Part shown: positions 1-4,419 of the stretch, piece by piece
Layout of the letters: the number at the start of each line of letters is the position of its first letter
Position numbering within the stretch: the first letter of the stretch is position 1
NCBI GenBank assembly: GCA_025997715.1
Contig: BNUY01000175.1
Span: 1 to 5,349, forward strand
Direction: 5' to 3'
DNA from: Spirochaetia bacterium
GTDB lineage: Bacteria; Spirochaetota; Spirochaetia; Treponematales; Breznakiellaceae
Length of the DNA: 5,349 bases
Notes under the pieces: generated by a model
Database searches by the model: none
What the model saw: the letters and a program-made list of their open reading frames with translations, nothing else
What the model was told of the DNA's origin: nothing
Program-made: the position numbers and the translations under genes

Positions 1-788
1 CCAAAGTAGGGGATACCCGGGCGCTTCTGTATACCTATAACGATGCCCTGGCGGTGGCGGAAAACACCCGGACCTCCCAAAATACCGTTATCAGTTCCGA
101 GGCGGAGTTTTTCGGCGTGGAGTTTGCGGACGGGTACCGGGACAGAACCGGCGTGTATCACGCGCTGGCCTACATCGACCGGGCGGAGGCGGGGAAAAAG
201 TACGATGCGCGGATTCAAGCTAACGCACTGGCGCTGCGGGAGTTGCTGAGACGCTACGAAAATACCCCCAATCCCAGGGGGGCTATAAAGAAATTACAGG
301 AAGCGCGAAAACTAGCCGTGGTTATGGCAAACTACGCGGACATGGCTGTGTTGCTGAATAGTGATACGCGCTCCAGCTATGTTTTTTTACCGGCGATTGT
401 TACCAGCTTCGACAATATTATAGAAGCAAATAAAAAACGCCTTACCGCGACCATCAGTTTGAACGATGAGTCTGCCCGCACAATTTCGCTCAAGACTGCG
501 GAGATACTGCGAAGGGATGGTTTCCTCCTGGCCGATTCAGGAGGCGTCTATACCGTGTTTATTAACTTCCAGGCGAATGATAACAAAACAAAGAATTACC
601 ACACGGTGGAGCCGGTGCTTGACATCATCATAGAGGCACAGGATGGGACGCCGCTGGTAACGTACCGGAAGAAATACCCCCTGTTCCGGCATGTAACGCG
701 GGAGGAAGCCCGGGAACGGGCGTTCAGGAATATTGAGCAGGATTTAGGCGGGGAGTTTACGAGGGAAATAAGGGGGATAGGGCAATGA
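1..788 (+). CDS. LPP20-like envelope protein, C-terminal part (5' end outside window)
   Basis: The reading frame is open from the first full codon at position 3 to a TGA at 786-788, about 261 residues, with no stop at the left edge. The GTG at 54 is therefore internal and the true start and any signal peptide lie upstream. The visible part has a motif VYHALAYIDRAEAGKKY early on, a helical middle rich in A, L, K and R, and a C-terminal alpha/beta section with GFLLADSGGVYTVFINFQ, a strand around LDIIIEAQDGTPLVTY, and a helix REEARERAFRNIEQDL. From family knowledge this order (YALAY-x-DRA, middle helices, then a GF..Y.I.. strand domain with an EA..RA helix) recalls LPP20-type lipoproteins, which often sit near CsgG-like proteins. 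The exact function is unknown. The TGA overlaps the ATG of the next frame by four bases (ATGA at 785-788), so co-transcription with the next gene is likely. Confidence 0.75.
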   Translation, partial: KVGDTRALLYTYNDALAVAENTRTSQNTVISSEAEFFGVEFADGYRDRTGVYHALAYIDRAEAGKKYDARIQANALALRELLRRYENTPNPRGAIKKLQEARKLAVVMANYADMAVLLNSDTRSSYVFLPAIVTSFDNIIEANKKRLTATISLNDESARTISLKTAEILRRDGFLLADSGGVYTVFINFQANDNKTKNYHTVEPVLDIIIEAQDGTPLVTYRKKYPLFRHVTREEARERAFRNIEQDLGGEFTREIRGIGQ

Positions 789-804
789 GAACTAAGTATA
801 TTTT

Positions 805-810
805 GGAGGG
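805..810 (+). promoter_or_regulatory. Ribosome binding site deciding the start of the CsgG-like gene
   Basis: GGAGGG lies 4 bases before the ATG at 815. It fits that start and not the ATG at 785, which has no comparable purine box. Starting at 815 also begins directly with a normal signal peptide (MKRIIVGMVMVLAALVTCWA). Confidence 0.75.
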
Positions 811-814
811 ATGG

Positions 815-1888
815 ATGAAAAGGATTATTGTGGGGATGGTGATGGTTTTGGCGGCCCTTGTAACGTGTTGGGCAGAAGTTGTAGTAGTGCCTCCGTTTCA
901 AGACAGGAACTCGGGTATGAGATCAACTGATATTGAGAATATAACAGATTCTCTTATCAATGCAGTCTATCGAACCGGACGTTTTGAAGTTCCGGACAGG
1001 GATGAACAGGCGCGGAAATTACAACTTGACGAGAATAATTTTCAAATAAGCGATTGGTCAGACGAAACAAAAACTATCGAAATGGGTAAAGTACTTAATG
1101 CCGATTTTATTGTCCGCGGAGTAGTCTCTCAATATAGCGATGGTCGTATTTATGTAATGGTGAGATTACTACACGGCACGACATTAAAATTGTTAGGGGC
1201 CGCAGAACGTGAAAGTGCAAATTTCCGTGAAGTCCGCGATCAAATGAGCAGCATAGTAAAAGAATTGCTTGGCGATGTTAAAACAGTAGCAGACGCAGAA
1301 AGAGACGCTGCACGAAGATCTGCAGAAATTGCGCGGCGGGAGGCGGAATGGGCTGCCCAGGAACGGCGTGAAGCGGAACGGGCACAGGCTGAGGCAGAGC
1401 GTGTCACGAAACAGGAGCGGGATGCTTGGAAAAATAAACGTTGGTATATCGGCCCATTCATCGGTGGTGGAGTGTTGAACTATTTTATAGAAGAATGGGT
1501 TAGCAATGGTCTTGGCAGTGGTAATTATTATACAGAATGGACAGAATATACCGCAGGTCTATTTGAAATAGGCAGTCAAGTACAATTACAGGTGGCAAAA
1601 TATTTTGCAATAGAAGCAGATGTTACTCTCGATGTTCTCAATTTATATCCGGTATTACCAATATTTGCAGAATTTACTTTACAACCTGGAATTACTGAAA
1701 TAAATGTTGGTATCGGCTATACTATAGGATTAGGTTTATCATTCGAGGCATCTGTTGGTATACATGCAGGCCCTGGCATTATCTTTGCTGAGTTTATACA
1801 GATAACACCCTGGGGATCATTTTTATTAGACGGTTATGCTTCTGTTGGTGCTATAGGGTATAAATTCGGCATTAGGAATAGAAAATAA
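815..1888 (+). CDS. Secreted CsgG/LpoB-like protein with coiled coil and outer-membrane beta-barrel
   Basis: A protein of 357 residues from the ATG at 815. Residues 1-20 form a signal peptide with a likely cut after CWA. Residues 21-155 look like a CsgG/LpoB-type domain: an opening strand EVVVVPPFQDRNSG, a helix with NAVYRTGRFEV, then KVLNADFIVRGVVSQ and YVMVRLLHGTTLKLLGA strands and a closing helix. Residues about 157-207 are a charged coiled coil rich in A, E and R. Residues 209-357 begin WYIGPFIGGGV and alternate polar and hydrophobic residues with many G, Y and F, as in small outer-membrane barrels; the last residue is K rather than the common terminal aromatic. CsgG-like proteins act in outer-membrane secretion or as envelope lipoproteins, but this one has no lipobox. 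The role here is inferred only: perhaps a periplasmic domain tethered to the outer membrane. It follows the LPP20-like gene and is one base from the next gene, so an operon is likely. The flanking domains are visibly more AT-rich than the coiled coil. Confidence 0.75.
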   Translation: MKRIIVGMVMVLAALVTCWAEVVVVPPFQDRNSGMRSTDIENITDSLINAVYRTGRFEVPDRDEQARKLQLDENNFQISDWSDETKTIEMGKVLNADFIVRGVVSQYSDGRIYVMVRLLHGTTLKLLGAAERESANFREVRDQMSSIVKELLGDVKTVADAERDAARRSAEIARREAEWAAQERREAERAQAEAERVTKQERDAWKNKRWYIGPFIGGGVLNYFIEEWVSNGLGSGNYYTEWTEYTAGLFEIGSQVQLQVAKYFAIEADVTLDVLNLYPVLPIFAEFTLQPGITEINVGIGYTIGLGLSFEASVGIHAGPGIIFAEFIQITPWGSFLLDGYASVGAIGYKFGIRNRK

Positions 1889-1889
1889 T

Positions 1890-2324
1890 ATGAAAAAACT
1901 CGTGTTTGTTTTTGTGTTTGCGTCCTTGTCCACACTCACCTACGCCCAATCCTCCAACCCTTTTACCGATGCCCGCTGGCAGGGTCGTATAAACTACAAG
2001 GATACAAGCGGCATAACCCATAACGACCGCTATGATCTGATCCTTGTCCCTAACGGCACTTGCATTGTGAAAATCACCGGCAAACAGAACGGCGTAGAGG
2101 CCTTTCAGGAAGCCGATGGCCGCTGGTCATTCAATGAAACCTTCTTTCGCCTTGAGTGTGATTTTCCTGATCCGGTATTTGAACACCTGCCCGCCCTCAA
2201 CTGGGTCAGCGGCTATCAGTTTGATGCCCTCAAAACCCGCTTCACCCTGTTGGTAAAGCCATATCCGGACTGGCCGGGGCCGGGTACCAGTAAAAAAGTA
2301 TCGTTCAACAAAGTAGATGATTGA
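1890..2324 (+). CDS. Small secreted beta-rich protein, lipocalin-like
   Basis: A protein of 144 residues. The start is the ATG at 1890, one base after the previous stop, with only a weak AGGA at 1874-1877, so translation may be coupled to the gene upstream. Residues 1-19 form a clear signal peptide (KK, then VFVFVFASLSTL, cut after TYA). The mature part begins QSSNPFTDARWQGRINY and continues with YDLILVPNGTCIVKITGK and a DGRWSFNETFFRLECDF segment. The pattern 'W.G...Y.L...NGT..V......G.W...... F.L' resembles lipocalin-like or other small beta-barrel domains of the periplasm. No catalytic residues are recognisable. Two cysteines in the mature part (in GTCIV and LECDF) could form a disulphide. 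The function is unknown; a ligand-binding or scaffold role beside the CsgG-like protein is only a guess. Confidence 0.7.
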   Translation: MKKLVFVFVFASLSTLTYAQSSNPFTDARWQGRINYKDTSGITHNDRYDLILVPNGTCIVKITGKQNGVEAFQEADGRWSFNETFFRLECDFPDPVFEHLPALNWVSGYQFDALKTRFTLLVKPYPDWPGPGTSKKVSFNKVDD

Positions 2325-2355
2325 GGGGCCTTGGATGCCTCTTATAAAATTGAAA

Positions 2356-2359
2356 GGAG
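2356..2359 (+). promoter_or_regulatory. Ribosome binding site deciding the lipoprotein start
   Basis: GGAG within AAAGGAGT lies 7 bases before the ATG at 2367. It selects that ATG over the in-frame TTG at 2331, which has no suitable site and would put 12 extra residues before the signal peptide. Confidence 0.8.
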
Positions 2360-2366
2360 TATTACT

Positions 2367-3299
2367 ATGAACAGAAGAAAAGTGTTTACCGTGTTGGCGG
2401 CGGCTATGGCTATTCTTGCCTCCGGCTGCTCATCCGGACCGGCGACTGCGACTTCCAGCCGGTCAACCGCAGCTTCCGAACCGTATGTGGCTACATACGC
2501 ACAAAACGATCCCCGCTCTCCAACCGCTCAGGCTTCAGCGGAAGCAAAAAGAACAGCCGACAAAGCCCGCGTTCTTGATTGGGCTAACCGCGGTCTTGGC
2601 GAAGAAGCTTCCCCGGCATGGCTATTACCCGCCGTCAGGGGGAATTTCAAGGTATTCAAGCAGGATTGGGAAATCAGGTCTGACAAGGTACTCAAAGTTG
2701 GCGTATCCCGCGCCCCCGCGCTCAACGCCGCCCAAACCATTGCCGATGTGCAGTATGCGGCGCGGCTTGCCAATCAGCTTAAACAGTCCGTAATTACCAA
2801 AGCCGCCATAACCCTGGGCAGCGACGATCAGTTTACCGTGGTAAACGATGCGGCAACCAAAACGATAGTCACCATCGCCGGGCAGGAGCGGCTCACCGAC
2901 TTTTGGCAGAAAACAGAAACGGTGGATAAAAACGGCAAGACCGTTACCGCGTACAATTACTACGTGGTCTACGCCTGTGATCCCGATGTGTGGAGCAAAC
3001 TGGTAGCAAAGTATCTGGTCGATTTAACAGACAAAATCCCCGAACAGCAGGCAAAGCGGACCATAGCCGGGTTGTTCGCCGAAATTGATGCGGAAACCCG
3101 CTACGAAAAGGAAAAATCGGAAGCACAATTTACCGCCGAAATCCGCGCCCAGCAGGCGGCCTTGGCTTCCCCCATACCCCCCGCAGCCCAACGCGCCGCC
3201 TACCGCTCCGGTGATTCCGCTAAAATAGCCGCCGCCAGTACCACCGCCGCCGATACCGACTACATCGCCGCGTTGGCTGCCCTTGCGGGAATAGAGTAG
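2367..3299 (+). CDS. Outer-envelope lipoprotein (LPP20-like), intact copy
   Basis: A protein of 310 residues from the ATG at 2367. It begins MNRRKVFTVLAAAMAILASGC: two arginines and a lysine, a hydrophobic stretch, and a classic lipobox LASGC, so C21 should be lipidated by the Lgt/Lsp pathway. A low-complexity linker rich in S, T and A follows (about 22-45). The central part has a helix around DVQYAARLANQLKQSV and strands ending in AYNYYVVYACDPDVW, broadly like the core of LPP20-type lipoproteins. The C-terminal third is helical and charged (ETRYEKEKSEAQFTAEIRAQQ), then alanine-rich to the end ALAALAGIE. The specific function is unknown. It is 42 bases after the lipocalin-like gene and has its own strong ribosome site. 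The last 218 coding bases, with the hairpin behind them, recur 976 bases downstream. No frameshift or internal stop is seen. Confidence 0.8.
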   Translation: MNRRKVFTVLAAAMAILASGCSSGPATATSSRSTAASEPYVATYAQNDPRSPTAQASAEAKRTADKARVLDWANRGLGEEASPAWLLPAVRGNFKVFKQDWEIRSDKVLKVGVSRAPALNAAQTIADVQYAARLANQLKQSVITKAAITLGSDDQFTVVNDAATKTIVTIAGQERLTDFWQKTETVDKNGKTVTAYNYYVVYACDPDVWSKLVAKYLVDLTDKIPEQQAKRTIAGLFAEIDAETRYEKEKSEAQFTAEIRAQQAALASPIPPAAQRAAYRSGDSAKIAAASTTAADTDYIAALAALAGIE

Positions 3300-3337
3300 C
3301 TATAGACCGGCCCGCCTTCTATTGCAGGGAGCGGGCC
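3082..3337 (+). repeat. Direct repeat, upstream copy (3' end of lipoprotein gene plus hairpin)
   Basis: This 256-bp stretch matches 4058-4313 at a constant offset of 976 with no gaps. By hand I count 15 mismatches, all before the stop codon; the 38 bases after the stop (3300-3337) are identical in both copies. Homology starts at the codons for IDAETRYEKEK and ends exactly at the base of the GC-rich hairpin. Confidence 0.9.
3309..3337 (+). terminator. GC-rich hairpin after the lipoprotein gene
   Basis: Seven-base perfect arms GGCCCGC (3309-3315) and GCGGGCC (3331-3337) enclose a 15-base loop, starting 10 bases after the lipoprotein stop codon. No T-run follows on either strand, so it is not a canonical intrinsic terminator; it may stop transcription weakly or protect the mRNA 3' end. 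An identical hairpin follows the downstream gene fragment. Confidence 0.45.
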
Positions 3338-3377
3338 TGCGGGCGGGACCGTGGCACCATGCACCCCCAGTGGATGC

Positions 3378-3406
3378 TTGGCTATCCTCTTTTCTTGTGG
3401 TATACT
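3378..3406 (+). promoter_or_regulatory. Promoter of the toxin-antitoxin operon
   Basis: TTGGCT (3378-3383) and TATACT (3401-3406) are separated by 17 bases, a good sigma70-type match. Transcription would start near 3413, giving a leader of under 20 bases that holds the GGAGGAG ribosome site. Confidence 0.65.
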
Positions 3407-3411
3407 ATACC
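3399..3411. promoter_or_regulatory. Palindromic operator candidate over the -10 box
   Basis: GGTATA-C-TATACC is a perfect inverted repeat around one central base and covers the -10 element. Type II antitoxins, alone or with their toxin, commonly repress their own promoter by binding such palindromes; binding here is inferred. Confidence 0.5.
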
Positions 3412-3418
3412 TCATAGC

Positions 3419-3425
3419 GGAGGAG
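3419..3425 (+). promoter_or_regulatory. Strong ribosome binding site of the antitoxin
   Basis: GGAGGAG ends 4 bases before the ATG at 3430. It is much stronger than the site before the toxin, as expected if antitoxin must be made in excess. Confidence 0.7.
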
Positions 3426-3429
3426 CGAG

Positions 3430-3666
3430 ATGGAAGCAGTAAAGGCGTATTATGACGGGCAGGTATTTACCCCGGAAGGTCCGGTAAAACTGACATCGGA
3501 CCAAGGGTCCGCGAATACCACCGAGATCCTCTCGTTTGCGGCGGATGAACGGGAGCAGGGGGCGGTTTTAAGCGCCGAATCCTTCGGGATGTGGGCAGAT
3601 CGGCAGGATATGGACGATGTCGAATCCTATGTCAGAAATCTGCGGCGGGGAAGAAAACTGTGCTAA
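3430..3666 (+). CDS. Type II antitoxin, AF2212/DUF104-like N-terminus
   Basis: A protein of 78 residues that should neutralise the VapC-type toxin encoded next. The N-terminus MEAVKAYYDGQVFTPEGPVKL fits the start of AF2212/DUF104-like antitoxins (M-x-A-x-x-x-Y-x-x-G-x-x-x-P-x-x-x-x-x-L), although the usual following strand with repeated V/I (as in 'VxVTIL') is not clear: residues 22-33 read TSDQGSANTTEI. The C-terminal part SFGMWADRQDMDDVESYVRN followed by LRRGRKLC resembles the toxin-binding tail seen in many VapB-like antitoxins (GMW-x-DR-x-D-x-x-DVE-x-YVR-x-LR-x-GR). The TAA stop lies inside the toxin start region: the toxin GTG at 3660 overlaps by 7 bases, so translation is probably coupled. 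The gene has its own promoter, a palindrome and a strong ribosome site. Family assignment of the N-terminal half is less sure than the role as antitoxin. Confidence 0.8.
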   Translation: MEAVKAYYDGQVFTPEGPVKLTSDQGSANTTEILSFAADEREQGAVLSAESFGMWADRQDMDDVESYVRNLRRGRKLC

Positions 3667-4037
3667 TTGATTCGGATGTGCTGATATGGTTCTATCGCGG
3701 AAGAGTATCGGCGCAGCAAGCAATTTTTCAGAATATTCCCTTTAGCCTGTCCGCTGTTTCGTACATGGAAGTTGTACAGGGCGTTAGAAATAAAGAGGAA
3801 CTCTCCAAGCTCAAAAAAGATTTGCGGCAGTGGGGCGCGGCCATAGTCCACCTAAGTGAACTAATTTCCGAAAATGCTATCAATCTGCTGGAAACCTATA
3901 CTTTGAGCCATGGGCTGGAATTAGGGGACGCGATTATCGCGGCAACGGCTTTGGCATTCCATGAGACCTTGCTTACCGGAAATACAAAACATTACGATTA
4001 TATCCCTCATATACAAGTGATACCCTTTACCGTATAA
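3660..4037 (+). CDS. vapC: VapC-type PIN-domain toxin ribonuclease
   Basis: A protein of 125 residues from a GTG at 3660, the usual length for VapC toxins. PIN-domain toxins are Mg-dependent RNases that cut tRNA, rRNA or mRNA and halt growth when free of antitoxin. All the acidic motifs are visible: LIDSDVLIW at the N-terminus (D4, with D6 two residues on), E37 in SYMEVVQGV, D90 in LELGDAIIAATAL, and the C-terminal LLTGNTKHYDYI, where N108 takes the place of the fourth acid as in many VapCs. The catalytic site therefore looks intact. The GTG start overlaps the antitoxin end by 7 bases and is preceded by GGGGAAG. A start at the ATG at 3591 would add 23 residues read from antitoxin sequence and would push the normally N-terminal LIDSDV motif inward, so it is rejected. 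The target RNA cannot be told from sequence. Confidence 0.88.
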   Translation: MLIDSDVLIWFYRGRVSAQQAIFQNIPFSLSAVSYMEVVQGVRNKEELSKLKKDLRQWGAAIVHLSELISENAINLLETYTLSHGLELGDAIIAATALAFHETLLTGNTKHYDYIPHIQVIPFTV

Positions 4038-4057
4038 GCAAATCGTTGAGAAGAATA

Positions 4058-4275
4058 AAATTGACGCGGAAACCCGCTACGAAAAAGAAAAAACGGAAGC
4101 GCAATTCGCCGCCGAAATCCGCGCCCAGCAGGCGGCCTTGGCTTCCCCCATACCACCCACCGCCCAACGCGCCGCCTACCGCTCCGGTGATCCCGCCAAA
4201 ATTGCCGCCGCCAGTACCACCGCCGCCGATACCGACTACATCGCCGCGCTGGCCGCTCTTGCGGGAATAGAGTAG
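4058..4275 (+). pseudogene. Headless 3' fragment of a second lipoprotein gene
   Basis: This stretch encodes IDAETRYEKEKTEAQF and onward to ALAALAGIE with a TAG stop at 4273-4275, in the same frame and without gaps relative to the last 72 codons of the lipoprotein gene at 2367-3299. The frame is open only back to a TGA at 4018-4020 inside the toxin gene and holds no ATG or ribosome site, so no lipoprotein can be made from it. The amino acid changes against the intact copy are few (S to T, T to A, A to T, S to P) and ten of fifteen base changes are silent. It is either the surviving tail of a tandem paralogue or the displaced original 3' end of the intact gene. The proline-rich frame at 4046-4270 in this stretch is an overlapping shadow. 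Confidence 0.88.
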
Positions 4276-4284
4276 CTATAGACC

Positions 4285-4313
4285 GGCCCGCCTTCTATTG
4301 CAGGGAGCGGGCC
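4285..4313 (+). terminator. Second copy of the GC-rich hairpin
   Basis: Same arms GGCCCGC and GCGGGCC and the same 15-base loop as at 3309-3337, again with no T-run. It could end transcripts coming from the toxin-antitoxin operon. Confidence 0.4.
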
Positions 4314-4357
4314 GGTGAGTCGCCTACCGTGGTGCCACGTGCGGCCACCCGCCGTGA
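4314..4357. other. Short gap between the repeat and the insertion sequence
   Basis: No gene is seen. It holds a small inverted repeat CGTGG-TG-CCACG (4328-4339). A similar CGTGG-CA-CCATG sits at the matching place after the upstream copy (3350-3361), which hints that the duplication may once have reached further. Confidence 0.4.
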
Positions 4358-4359
4358 TG

Positions 4360-4379
4360 TCTCACGTAAAAATCTAACC
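4360..4379. repeat. Outer unit of tandem IS-end repeat
   Basis: TCTCACGTAAAAATCTAACC differs from the unit at 4395-4414 at 3 of 20 bases. Repeated units at an IS end are commonly transposase binding sites; that role is inferred here. Confidence 0.6.
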
Positions 4380-4394
4380 GAAGGGCTTGTGGAA

Positions 4395-4414
4395 TCTCAT
4401 GGTAAAATCTAACC
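4395..4414. repeat. Inner unit of tandem IS-end repeat
   Basis: TCTCATGGTAAAATCTAACC, 35 bases from the outer unit. It overlaps the last codon position and stop of the transposase gene (TAG on the - strand at 4411-4409), so coding end and IS end are merged. Confidence 0.6.
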
Positions 4415-4419
4415 ATGAG
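4396..4419 (-). other. Perfect 8-bp inverted repeat around the transposase stop codon
   Basis: CTCATGGT (4396-4403) and ACCATGAG (4412-4419) are perfect reverse complements around an 8-base loop that contains the TAG stop. A hairpin here could end or limit the transposase mRNA, or be part of the transposase binding site. There is no T-run. Confidence 0.5.

Larger units (their letters stand above)
4058..4313 (+). repeat. Direct repeat, downstream copy
   Basis: Partner of 3082-3337. It begins 20 bases after the toxin stop codon and ends at the base of the hairpin at 4285-4313. The two copies bracket the whole toxin-antitoxin module with its promoter. Beyond the end, 4326-4340 keeps a weak likeness to 3348-3362, mostly transitions. 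Confidence 0.9.

Noticed and set aside
54..56. GTG as the start of the first gene
   Set aside because: The frame is open to the left edge of the window, with coding-like sequence before it, so this is an internal valine codon.
785..814. ATG at 785 as the start of the CsgG-like gene
   Set aside because: It has no ribosome site and adds ten residues before a normal signal peptide; the ATG at 815 has GGAGGG in the right place.
2324..2342. Terminator between the lipocalin-like gene and the lipoprotein
   Set aside because: AGGGGC and GCCTCT can pair with one G-T wobble, but the stem is short and only a mixed AT stretch follows, not a T-run.
2331..2366. TTG at 2331 as the start of the lipoprotein
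   Set aside because: The ATG at 2367 has a good ribosome site and yields a signal peptide with its lipobox at the normal distance.
3478..3502. Inverted repeat GGTCCG / CGGACC inside the antitoxin gene
   Set aside because: Six-base arms with a 13-base loop within coding sequence are likely chance in GC-rich DNA.
3591..3659. ATG at 3591 as the toxin start
   Set aside because: It would add 23 residues encoded inside the antitoxin gene before the PIN motif LIDSDV, which is normally at the extreme N-terminus.
4046..4270. Proline- and lysine-rich reading frame
   Set aside because: It is an out-of-frame reading of the lipoprotein gene fragment; the homologous frame is the one ending at 4275.
3300..4357. 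Integron gene cassette with attC sites around the toxin-antitoxin pair
   Set aside because: Toxin-antitoxin cassettes occur in spirochaete integrons, but no attC-type core sites (GTTRRRY / RYYYAAC pairs) were found at the edges, and the repeat is coding sequence.
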